Shown piece by piece: positions 13,559 to 21,065 of a stretch of DNA of 21,829 nt; position 1 is the first letter of the stretch, and every line of letters starts with the position of its first letter. Made by a program: the position numbers and the translations under genes. Origin of the DNA: CAYVXT01 sp964455485 (GTDB taxonomy: Bacteria > Patescibacteriota > Minisyncoccia > Phycocordibacterales > WO2-35-19); the NCBI GenBank assembly GCA_964455485.1, contig CAYVXT010000011.1, forward strand, positions 1 to 21,829, given 5' to 3'. The notes beneath the pieces were generated by a model, which searched no databases, was not told the DNA's origin, and was given only the letters and a program-made list of their open reading frames with translations.

Positions 13559-15724
13559 ATGGGAAGGAGAAAAAAGAAAACTATAAAAGATGAGACTGTT
13601 AATTCAGGCTCTTTAAAAACAGAGACTGTTTCTTGGATATTTGCAGTTAGCTTATTTGTTGCTTTTGTCATATTTGGCTTAGCACCTTTTGGTATGGCGG
13701 GGGGAATTGGAAACAAACTTTACTCCATACTTACCATACTATTTGGTTTGGGATATTTTTTGTTGCCATTGTTGTTTCTACTTTTATCTATATCATTTGC
13801 AAAAAATCTTAAGCACTCTTTCGGTACTATAAAAGCTCTTGGAGCTGTACTTTTTTTATCCGGGTCTCTCGCCTTATTAGATTTGGCCTTTTCAAATGAA
13901 GGAGGTTTGATTGGTAAAGCATTAAAAACTCCATTAGTGAAAGTATTCGATACTGCCGCTACAGCTGTTATTTTAGGCGCGCTGATTATAATTAGTATTC
14001 TTGTAATATTTGATACAGCGATTAATTTATCATCTATATCTTCAATTTTCCTTAAAAAGAAGTCTGAAGACGAACCAGTTGAAGCAGAGGCGAAGATTAT
14101 AAACAATGGTATTCCAGTCGCCGAACCAATGAAAATGAAGGACAAGGTGGCTGAACAGGTTCCTATGGCTAAAAAACCAACCAAGGATGATGTCGCAGAA
14201 ATAAATATTTTCAAAAACAGCAGCATATTTAAACCCTTTACCCCTCCCCCACTTTCATTGCTTGAAAGAGACAAAGGGCGACCAGAAGTGGGTGATATAA
14301 AAGCAAATGCCAACATTATTAAACGAACCCTTCAAAACTTTGGAATAATCGTTGAGATGGATGAGATTTCTATTGGTCCATCCGTGACCCGATACGCCCT
14401 AAAGCCAGCTGAAGGAGTAAAACTTTCAAAAATTTTAGGATTACAAAACAACCTCGAATTAGCCCTCGCTGCACACCCAGTACGTATTGAGGCCCCAATT
14501 CCTGGTAAGTCGCTTGTTGGTATAGAAATTCCAAACGTTACCAAAACTACAGTAGGGCTGGCCTCCTTATTGTCTCAAAATGAGTATGCAGATTCAGAAA
14601 AACCTTTGATGGTAGCTTTGGGTAAAGGCATTACCGGGTCCTCCACTTTTCACAATTTAGCAAAGATGCCCCACCTGCTTATTGCCGGAGCAACTGGTAG
14701 CGGCAAATCAGTTACTATCCACGTGATCATCAACTCTCTTCTTTTCCGCAACTCTCCAGAAAATCTGAAGTTTATAATGATTGACCCAAAACGCGTTGAG
14801 CTTACCTTGTACAACAAAACCCCTCACCTTTTAACGCCTGTAGTAACAGAAGCCAAGAAAGCTATCATGGCTTTGAAGTGGGCAGCAAAAGAAATGGATC
14901 GACGTTATGACATACTCGAAAAAAATAAAGTTAGAGACATTGAGTCTTACCACAAAAACATATTGAGTCCTGAACTTGAAAGACATAAAAAAGATGGTGG
15001 AGACCCGCTCGCACTTCCAGATGTGATGCCTTACATAGTAATTGTTATTGATGAATTGGCAGATATAATGCAGGCCTACCCAAGGGAGCTAGAGGCAGCA
15101 ATCGTACGACTTGCCCAAATGAGCCGCGCTGTCGGCATACACCTCATACTTTCCACACAGAGGCCTTCGGTAAATGTGATTACAGGACTCATTAAAGCAA
15201 ACGTACCGACCCGTATCGCCCTTCAAGTAGCTTCCCAATTTGATTCCCGTACAATACTTGACTCTGCAGGTGCAGAAAAATTGCTTGGTGCCGGAGACAT
15301 GCTCTTTCAATCTGGTGAAATGTCTAAACCTATTAGGCTTCAATCGCCTTATATTTCAGAATCAGAAGTAAAAAAAGTAGCTGAATATCTAGCAAAAAAT
15401 TCTGAAAATGACGTTCCTTCTGATATAAATTTTGAAACAGAGCAAGCTAAAAATGTATTGTTTGATTCAATGGATAGTGATGACGATCCTGAAGATGACT
15501 TATACGAAGAAGCACGGGAAATTGTCATGCGAGCAGGAAAAGCATCGACATCTTACCTCCAACGCCGATTAAGAATTGGATATGCTAGAGCGGCAAGACT
15601 TATAGATATTCTTGAAGATAAAGGGGTTATTGGACCTGGAGAAGGAGCTAAACCAAGAGAGGTATTGATCAAACCTGAAGGTGGTTTTGTCACAGATGAT
15701 AGCGATCAGGTAGATCAGCAATAA
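13559..15724 (+). CDS. ftsK: DNA translocase FtsK/SpoIIIE
   Basis: 721 aa from ATG 13559 (a TTG two codons upstream is less likely). A basic N-terminus is followed by about four TM helices (about 25-165) that anchor it at the septum. A short charged linker (about 165-230) is much smaller than in E. coli. Then come the alpha domain (about 235-340) and the RecA-like motor. Walker A is GATGSGKS (about 377-384), Walker B VIDELAD (about 495-501), with STQRPSVNVITGLIKANVPT following. The C-terminal gamma winged helix (about 655-720: REIVMRAGKASTSYLQRRLR) reads polar KOPS-like sites. It pumps chromosomal DNA during division. There is no Shine-Dalgarno; TATTAT at 13547-13552 suggests a nearly leaderless mRNA, with an ACACG/CGTGT palindrome at 13531-13544. 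Followed after 4 nt by the next gene. Confidence 0.95.
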   Translation: MGRRKKKTIKDETVNSGSLKTETVSWIFAVSLFVAFVIFGLAPFGMAGGIGNKLYSILTILFGLGYFLLPLLFLLLSISFAKNLKHSFGTIKALGAVLFLSGSLALLDLAFSNEGGLIGKALKTPLVKVFDTAATAVILGALIIISILVIFDTAINLSSISSIFLKKKSEDEPVEAEAKIINNGIPVAEPMKMKDKVAEQVPMAKKPTKDDVAEINIFKNSSIFKPFTPPPLSLLERDKGRPEVGDIKANANIIKRTLQNFGIIVEMDEISIGPSVTRYALKPAEGVKLSKILGLQNNLELALAAHPVRIEAPIPGKSLVGIEIPNVTKTTVGLASLLSQNEYADSEKPLMVALGKGITGSSTFHNLAKMPHLLIAGATGSGKSVTIHVIINSLLFRNSPENLKFIMIDPKRVELTLYNKTPHLLTPVVTEAKKAIMALKWAAKEMDRRYDILEKNKVRDIESYHKNILSPELERHKKDGGDPLALPDVMPYIVIVIDELADIMQAYPRELEAAIVRLAQMSRAVGIHLILSTQRPSVNVITGLIKANVPTRIALQVASQFDSRTILDSAGAEKLLGAGDMLFQSGEMSKPIRLQSPYISESEVKKVAEYLAKNSENDVPSDINFETEQAKNVLFDSMDSDDDPEDDLYEEAREIVMRAGKASTSYLQRRLRIGYARAARLIDILEDKGVIGPGEGAKPREVLIKPEGGFVTDDSDQVDQQ

Positions 15725-15728
15725 ATGT

Positions 15729-16184
15729 ATGGTATTTTTTAACAAAAAACCTTCATCAAAAGTTCAAGTTGCTCTTTATGCATACCCTTGTGATCAAAAA
15801 CCAAGAGCGAAGACGTTCATCATTACCACATTAGTGATTTTGTTAATATCATATGGGATATTCAATTCACGTGAGTTGCTTTTTGGACCCTCTTTGGAAA
15901 TACTTAGCCCAACAAACGCCACAGAAACTACAAATAAAGTTGTAATTGTTAAAGGTAGAGTAAAGAATATGAGTTACTTAAGTTTAAATGAGAGACCAAT
16001 TTATGCAGACACAGAAGGCTTATTTGAAGAAAAATTGCTCCTTTCCCCAGGATTTAATATAATCGCCGTAAAAGCAAAGGATAGATTTAAAAACGAATCT
16101 GAAGAAATGATAAAAATATATTACAAAGAACCTATGTGGAACGAGGGCACATCAACAAATACTAATAGCAATTTGGAAAATTAA
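15729..16184 (+). CDS. membrane-anchored extracytoplasmic beta-domain protein
   Basis: 151 aa, starting 4 nt after the ftsK stop and ending 10 nt before recA, so almost certainly in one operon. A cytoplasmic N-terminus of about 27 residues precedes one TM helix (about 29-45, FIITTLVILLISYGI). An outside domain (about 55-135) follows, with the pattern SLEILSPTNATETTNKVVIVKGRV and LLSPGFNIIAVKAKDRFKNE. This is the signature of a bacterial Ig-like/glucodextranase-type beta sandwich. A polar tail ends the protein. The function is unknown; this small Ig-like anchor next to ftsK/recA recurs in Patescibacteria as far as I recall. Possible start ambiguity: ATG 15725 is out of frame. Confidence 0.7.
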   Translation: MVFFNKKPSSKVQVALYAYPCDQKPRAKTFIITTLVILLISYGIFNSRELLFGPSLEILSPTNATETTNKVVIVKGRVKNMSYLSLNERPIYADTEGLFEEKLLLSPGFNIIAVKAKDRFKNESEEMIKIYYKEPMWNEGTSTNTNSNLEN

Positions 16185-16194
16185 CATCAACAAC

Positions 16195-17286
16195 ATGGCA
16201 AAGAAAGAAAAATCAAAACAATCAAACAAGGCAGAGCCCAGCAAGAGTGACTCTAGAGTTATTGATGCAATAAGAGAAATAAAGACAAAGTTTGGCGACG
16301 AAGCCATAATGATGCTAGGCGACACACCTAAAGTAAACGTGGGGGTGGTTTCTACAGGTTCAGTAGGGCTTGATGTTGCGCTAGGTGTTGGTGGTATGCC
16401 ACGAGGTAGAATAATTGAAATCTTCGGTCCAGAATCAAGCGGTAAAACAACACTATCGCTACACATAGTAGCTGAAGCTCAAAAGGCCGGGGGTATTTGT
16501 GCTTTTATTGATGCCGAACACGCACTTGACCCCGAATACGCCAAGCGTATTGGAGTAAAAATTGATGAGCTTTTAGTTTCTCAACCAGACAACGGAGAGC
16601 AAGCACTTGAAATAGTAGAGTCTTTGGTAAGGTCAGGCAAAATTGATGTTATTGTCATAGACTCAGTTGCAGCTCTTACTCCGAGAGACGAGATCGAAGG
16701 AGACATGGGTGCCCAACACGTTGGAAAACAAGCGCGACTCATGAGCCAGGCTTTAAGGAAACTCACCGCTATCACTGCAAAATCAAAAACTATTGTGATT
16801 TTCTTAAACCAAATAAGAATGCAGATTGGTGTAATGTTTGGAAATCCAGAAACTACTCCTGGAGGTAAGGCACTTAAATTTTATACATCAGTAAGATTGG
16901 ATATACGAAGAATTGCTCAAATAAAAAAAGGTGAGGAAGTCATGGGTGGCCGAGTAAGGGTTAAAGTAGTAAAAAACAAGGTTGCTGCCCCATTCAGACA
17001 AACAGAATTTGACCTAATGTACAATGAAGGAATTTCAAGAGAAGGAGAGATAATAGCCCTTGGTGAAAAGATGGGTGTCATCCAGAAATCAGGTGCCTCA
17101 TATAAATATGGTGATACTCCCCTAGCCCGCGGCTACGACGCTACTCGCCAAATGCTTAAAGAAGATCCTAAAATGTCGGAAGAAATTTTAGAGCAAATCA
17201 AAACCAAACTTATGGAAAACAATGGATCTATCGTACCCGTCAAAGAAGTTAGTGAAAACGAGGAAGACGAAGAGCCAGAAGAATAG
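16195..17286 (+). CDS. recA: recombinase RecA
   Basis: 363 aa, full length. A basic Lys/Ser-rich N-terminal extension (about 20 residues) is followed by the core: GSVGLDVALGVGGMPRGRI, Walker A GPESSGKTT (about 80-88), FIDAEHALDP, Walker B VIVIDSVAAL, the L1/L2 loop region (FLNQIRMQIGVMFGNPETTPGG) and the C-terminal domain ending in an acidic tail (NEEDEEPEE). It forms the ssDNA filament for strand exchange and SOS induction. It lies downstream of ftsK and the anchored protein, and no separate strong promoter is visible. ATG 16195 has no Shine-Dalgarno. Confidence 0.98.
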   Translation: MAKKEKSKQSNKAEPSKSDSRVIDAIREIKTKFGDEAIMMLGDTPKVNVGVVSTGSVGLDVALGVGGMPRGRIIEIFGPESSGKTTLSLHIVAEAQKAGGICAFIDAEHALDPEYAKRIGVKIDELLVSQPDNGEQALEIVESLVRSGKIDVIVIDSVAALTPRDEIEGDMGAQHVGKQARLMSQALRKLTAITAKSKTIVIFLNQIRMQIGVMFGNPETTPGGKALKFYTSVRLDIRRIAQIKKGEEVMGGRVRVKVVKNKVAAPFRQTEFDLMYNEGISREGEIIALGEKMGVIQKSGASYKYGDTPLARGYDATRQMLKEDPKMSEEILEQIKTKLMENNGSIVPVKEVSENEEDEEPEE

Positions 17287-17287
17287 T

Positions 17288-17316
17288 TTGTGAATTTTAC
17301 ATGATTGTGGTACCCT
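17288..17316 (+). promoter_or_regulatory. promoter for efp, near-leaderless
   Basis: TTGTGA (17288-17293), a 17-nt spacer and TACCCT (17311-17316). Transcription would start within about 5 nt of the ATG at 17327, consistent with the missing Shine-Dalgarno. Confidence 0.5.
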
Positions 17317-17326
17317 AATTCCCGTT

Positions 17327-17887
17327 ATGTTGGAATATAATGAAATTGTGCCAGGGAAAGTCATTATCCATGATAATGAACCATGGGAGGTAGTGACGAG
17401 CCACGTCTTTCGAAAACAACAAAGAAAGCCTGTAAACGCTACTAAATTAAAAAATATGATTACCGGTCGAGTGACCGAGTATTCTTTTGGTCAATCTGAA
17501 AAAGCAGAGGAGGCTGATATTGAATACAAAGACATAAAGTTTATATATGAAAGGCAGGGTGAATATTGGTTCCACGAGGACGGCAACCCAGCAAACCGCT
17601 TCCCTCTTTCTGCTATACAAATTGGATTTGGATCAAGATTTTTAAAAAAGGACGCGATCGCAAAAGCGGTGATGTTTGATGATAAGGTCATAGGAGTAGA
17701 ATTACCTATAAAAGTTGATTTGAAAGTTGTTGAAGCGCCTCCTGCAATCAAAGGCAACACTGCACAAGGTGGAAACAAGGTTGTTAAAGTTGAAACTGGT
17801 GCATCCGTAAACGCTCCTCTTTTTATAAACGAAGGTGATGTTATTAAAATCAATACTGAAAACGGTGAGTACGTTGAAAGACTCTAA
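17327..17887 (+). CDS. efp: elongation factor P
   Basis: 186 aa, three-domain EF-P: KOW-like domain I (about 1-63), then OB domains II and III ending NTENGEYVERL. It binds between the P and E sites and relieves stalling at polyprolines. The domain I tip, normally KPGKGQAF with a modified Lys, reads HVFRKQQRKPVNATKLKN. The PGKG motif is gone and the position aligned with E. coli Lys34 is Arg or, with a one-residue shift, Lys. No EpmA, EarP or YmfI-type modifier is in the window. A similar tip occurs in other Patescibacteria as far as I recall. Confidence 0.93.
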   Translation: MLEYNEIVPGKVIIHDNEPWEVVTSHVFRKQQRKPVNATKLKNMITGRVTEYSFGQSEKAEEADIEYKDIKFIYERQGEYWFHEDGNPANRFPLSAIQIGFGSRFLKKDAIAKAVMFDDKVIGVELPIKVDLKVVEAPPAIKGNTAQGGNKVVKVETGASVNAPLFINEGDVIKINTENGEYVERL

Positions 17888-17910
17888 GAAATAAAAAATA
17901 TAAAGGTTTG

Positions 17911-17940
17911 CAAAAAATCCCCAAACCAGGGGATTTTTTG
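17911..17940. terminator. bidirectional terminator between efp and rpsR
   Basis: CAAAAAATCCCC-AAACCA-GGGGATTTTTTG, placed between two convergent genes. Confidence 0.9.
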
Positions 17941-17968
17941 TAGCTCTATTATTTTAGCTTTAAGCTAA

Positions 17969-18175
17969 TTACCTGGAGACGTATGGCATGAGTGCCATAT
18001 ACCTTGCGCGCTGTACAGCAAGAGATAGTTTCTTTTGATATTCAGTCGAAACTCCAGTCCTTTGCTTAGACATGATTCTAGCGTGTGGGTTTACAAACTT
18101 CTTCAAGAGCTCCACGTCCTTATAGTCTACATACTTGATGCCATTTTGCTTAAAGTAACAATTTTTCTTTACCAT
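17969..18175 (-). CDS. rpsR: 30S ribosomal protein bS18
   Basis: 68 aa, typical of the family. It begins KKNCYFKQNGIKYVDYKDVE; then LLKKFVNPHARIMSKQRTGV and the RNA-binding helix QRARYMALMPYV. It binds the 16S platform together with bS6. Last gene of rpsF-ssb-rpsR, ending 30 nt before a strong terminator. Confidence 0.97.
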   Translation of the reverse strand: MVKKNCYFKQNGIKYVDYKDVELLKKFVNPHARIMSKQRTGVSTEYQKKLSLAVQRARYMALMPYVSR

Positions 18176-18215
18176 AAATTTTGGAATAATTAGTTTAATT
18201 AGAAATCAGAATAAT

Positions 18216-18665
18216 TTAGAACGGTATATCTTCTGCATTTATCTCTTCTTCTGGGTATTCTATAGCGGGCACATCATCTTTATTGCTCTTAGGGGTCTCT
18301 GCTGCAGGCTGAGCTCCGGAAGATTGTCCCCCACCACTACTTTTTGGACCAAACTGTATTCGATCCGCAACAATTTCTGTACGATATCTTTTGGTTCCAT
18401 CTTGTGCATCCCAGCTTCTAGTTTGAATTCTACCTTCAACAAACAAACCGCTCCCTTTGTGAACATACTGCTTTATAAGATCGGCTTGCTTTCCAAAAAC
18501 CACAACATTGTGATAATCGGTAGAGTCTTGTCTGGTCCCATTTTTATCTTTCCAGACCCTATTAGTAGCTATACTAAACTCACAAACTTGAGCACCAGAT
18601 GGTAAAGACTTAAGTTCAGGATCACGAGTCAGATTACCGTAGATAATTGCTTTGTTGATATACAT
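18216..18665 (-). CDS. ssb: single-stranded DNA-binding protein
   Basis: 149 aa. The N-terminal OB fold (about 1-108) has INKAIIYGNLTRDPELK, FSIATNRVWKD, DYHNVVVFGKQAD and GSGLFVEGRIQTRSW. A Gly/Gln/Ser-rich linker (about 110-130) follows. The acidic tail ends AEDIPF, the tip that recruits repair and replication partners. It forms tetramers coating ssDNA. The rpsF-ssb-rpsR order is the widespread bacterial arrangement, with gaps of about 36 and 40 bp. Confidence 0.97.
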   Translation of the reverse strand: MYINKAIIYGNLTRDPELKSLPSGAQVCEFSIATNRVWKDKNGTRQDSTDYHNVVVFGKQADLIKQYVHKGSGLFVEGRIQTRSWDAQDGTKRYRTEIVADRIQFGPKSSGGGQSSGAQPAAETPKSNKDDVPAIEYPEEEINAEDIPF

Positions 18666-18701
18666 ATAAGTTAATTTTAAATTATTAAAATAAAATTTAA
18701 A

Positions 18702-19178
18702 TTAACTAATGATTAATTCATCTATGCTCTTATCTATTTCCTCTTCAGAAACCGGTGGCTGAACAACCTCTTCACCTACAACCTTTTCTTCTTGCACCTC
18801 CTTTTTGAAAACTGGAGCTTTGGGAGTATAGAGAGTATTTTCCTTCACTGTTTTAATAATGATAAATCTCAAAATTTCTGGATTTTGGTCCATCATTTTT
18901 TTGATGTTTTCAATGTATCCTTTTGCGATTTCAAACTTAACCCATCCGAAATACGCTTTATTAAATCTCAAATTTTTAGTATCGATCTTCTTTTCGATAT
19001 CATAAGCGAGATTTCTAATCACTGGAGCCGCTTCGCTAACAACTGATCCCTGATTTTCAGAAATCATATTGTGTATCTTGCCAACCTCAGCAGATATTTT
19101 TTCTTCAGGGACAGTAGGCAATATGTGGTAGCCTAACTCATACACCTGAAGATCACCTTCGTCATATTTTTCTTGCAT
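18702..19178 (-). CDS. rpsF: 30S ribosomal protein bS6 with acidic C-terminal extension
   Basis: 158 aa. The core (about 10-108) is the bS6 ferredoxin-like fold: VYELGYHILPTVPEEK, a helix with IHNMISENQGSVV, RNLAYDIEKK, and FGWVKFEI, then IRFIIIK-like strands (EILRFIIIKTVKEN). The last 45 residues are an acidic, Glu/Val-rich extension (EEKVVGEEVVQPPVSEEEID), longer than in E. coli. It binds bS18 on the 30S platform. The start is ATG 19178, preceded by a structured leader. Confidence 0.93.
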   Translation of the reverse strand: MQEKYDEGDLQVYELGYHILPTVPEEKISAEVGKIHNMISENQGSVVSEAAPVIRNLAYDIEKKIDTKNLRFNKAYFGWVKFEIAKGYIENIKKMMDQNPEILRFIIIKTVKENTLYTPKAPVFKKEVQEEKVVGEEVVQPPVSEEEIDKSIDELIIS

Positions 19179-19184
19179 ATTTAT

Positions 19185-19260
19185 AATCTAAGCGGCACAT
19201 CCCTTGTTTCCTTGGGAAAATAAAGGCGGGTTATAGTAAAATTCGCCTCTGGCTTAGATT
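19185..19260 (-). promoter_or_regulatory. rpsF leader RNA, candidate S6:S18 autoregulatory element
   Basis: AATCTAAGC (19260-19252) pairs perfectly with GCTTAGATT (19193-19185). It encloses a GGCG/CGCC hairpin and a CCCAAGG/CAAGGG region, and GTGCCG lies just before the closing arm. A compact closed structure directly before rpsF is what the known S6:S18-binding leaders look like. The assignment rests on position and the helix, not a covariance model. Confidence 0.6.
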
Positions 19261-19265
19261 TGCCA

Positions 19266-19294
19266 AGTATATCACGAATTGTGGTTATTTACAA
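19266..19294 (-). promoter_or_regulatory. promoter of rpsF-ssb-rpsR
   Basis: On the minus strand, TTGTAA (19294-19289), a 17-nt spacer and TATACT (19271-19266). It sits directly behind the stop of the upstream gene (19297), so transcription starts about 5 nt before the leader stem. Confidence 0.7.
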
Positions 19295-19296
19295 CC

Positions 19297-21030
19297 TTAT
19301 TGCACTACGAAATTGTAGGTAGCAATGGTAGCCAAATTTGATCGCACCCAAGTCATTTGCCACTCACCTACCACATCCTGACCATGTGTACCAGTCAATA
19401 TAATCGTCCCAAAGCTATTTGCAACAAAAGGCGTCCTATCAGTTGGATATACACCATTTACTTTTTTACCACCAACCAAATATGCTGTTTCTCCGGGGTT
19501 CAAGCCGGTTATTACAACATACCAACTATCACCAACTTTCATTGATGCTTTAACGTTAGTAGTGAAAATTGGGCCCAGACCATTTGTTGTGTTAGAAGTG
19601 TTGTTGAAATAACTGTTGGTATAATCAGTATTGATACGGCTAATTGGAGTATCTGTTGTGGTTGGACATAATTTTGAATTGATAAATCTCTTTGTGAGTG
19701 AACCCACATACCCTGTGCCACCAGAAAGCCCGGCTGGCTCTAATATTTCACTCAAATACCTTTCCTGAAGAAGTACAACTGCCTGCTTAACTTCTGCATC
19801 AAAGGTACTCTTTGTTGATGACAACAAGCCTTCTTTGACTAAAAATTCAGTCAAAGTCACAACGTCAGTACCAAGATCACCCTCCTTCAAATCCCTTCCC
19901 AACTGTTTGCAAACATCTGTAACTGTAAAGTTTGATCCAAGACCACTGCTTAAAGGTATAGTAGGCGTAATAGAAGATGTATATGTGCCCGGTTGTATTG
20001 TATTTATATTTTGTAATTGAGCTCTGTAACTTGTTACCAGATTTCTCAAATCTGAGATGACATTTGATAATGTTTGAGATGAGGCACTACCACTATAATT
20101 TGTAGTAACGCGTCCTGGAATATTTATCGAACCTGTACCAACTGAAACGGGTAGCGACACGGGATTTGAGATATTGGTGTTTGTATTAGTGTTAGTGTTT
20201 GTGGGTGTATTTGGGTTGGTTGTAACAGTTGTTGGGGGTACGCCTGGAGTTTGGATACCTAAAGCTGAAAATACGACAGAACAATTTGGTGCATAGTTTG
20301 CTGTAAGCAATTGACTTGGTACGTTAGCAGCACTTACGTCAACAGCAAGAGAGGTTGGTATATAGTTATTTAAAACATAACCACCGCGCCCAATAGTCAC
20401 CGCTTGTGCATAAACTGGACTCTGCGAAGGAGCGTTCCTTACAATATTTGCAATCCATGTGGGAACCGCTGCTGCCCTACCATCAGTAGAGGCAAGCAAA
20501 GTCCTCACTTCTGCAACACTTGATATTGGGCTATATGAGTTTGGGGTTGCAGGATAACTACCAAAAAACTGATGCGTACAAGGATCGTACTTCTTTATTA
20601 GAGAGTAAGTATTACGAATTGGCGCAAGAGGATCAAATGCATTTCTAGACAAGTCAGCACTTGACCTTGCTGCAAGATCCCGAGCCAAGGTATCCCATCC
20701 TGGATTAATAACGCCTGATGGTGAGTTCCATCCCGCTAACAACTCAGCCGAGAAACCACTTGTGCCATTTATAGTACAGGGTAAATTTATTGTATAGTTT
20801 AAGCTAGTATTTGGGTCAGTAAATCCCAACATTACATCCTGCACTACACAAGTCGCAGTATATCCCTTAGCAGTAGCTTGATTTTGGGCTTTGGTAACAC
20901 AATCTTGTGCCGCCTGCCTATCTACCCTGATATTGCCCGTACACAAATCTTGACTCACAACTTGAGCCGAAACAAATGATCCGAAGCTTAAAATTCCAAT
21001 AATAGAGAGCGCTAATAATTTAAATTTCAT
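19297..21030 (-). CDS. exported protein with peptidoglycan-binding-like domain
   Basis: 577 aa. A signal peptide (KFKLLALSIIGILSFGSFVS, cleavage after SAQ) is followed by a cysteine-containing N-terminal domain (about 25-245; C30, C43, C61, C81, C151 and C249) with no family I recognise. A low-complexity NTPTNTNTNTNTN linker lies at about 268-285. A helical segment and a PG_binding_1-like domain come next (about 375-465: GRDLKEGDLGTDVVTLTEFL, ending GYVGSLTKRFINSKLC). The C-terminal beta domain (about 490-577) ends WVRSNLATIATYNFVVQ. It is likely a surface or envelope protein, sharing its plan with the S-layer-like protein at 10124-12052 but with the binding domain near the C-terminus. Function unknown. 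Confidence 0.75.
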   Translation of the reverse strand: MKFKLLALSIIGILSFGSFVSAQVVSQDLCTGNIRVDRQAAQDCVTKAQNQATAKGYTATCVVQDVMLGFTDPNTSLNYTINLPCTINGTSGFSAELLAGWNSPSGVINPGWDTLARDLAARSSADLSRNAFDPLAPIRNTYSLIKKYDPCTHQFFGSYPATPNSYSPISSVAEVRTLLASTDGRAAAVPTWIANIVRNAPSQSPVYAQAVTIGRGGYVLNNYIPTSLAVDVSAANVPSQLLTANYAPNCSVVFSALGIQTPGVPPTTVTTNPNTPTNTNTNTNTNISNPVSLPVSVGTGSINIPGRVTTNYSGSASSQTLSNVISDLRNLVTSYRAQLQNINTIQPGTYTSSITPTIPLSSGLGSNFTVTDVCKQLGRDLKEGDLGTDVVTLTEFLVKEGLLSSTKSTFDAEVKQAVVLLQERYLSEILEPAGLSGGTGYVGSLTKRFINSKLCPTTTDTPISRINTDYTNSYFNNTSNTTNGLGPIFTTNVKASMKVGDSWYVVITGLNPGETAYLVGGKKVNGVYPTDRTPFVANSFGTIILTGTHGQDVVGEWQMTWVRSNLATIATYNFVVQ

Positions 21031-21065
21031 ATTAAATAATTACCAATAAAGGTAATTATATTATG

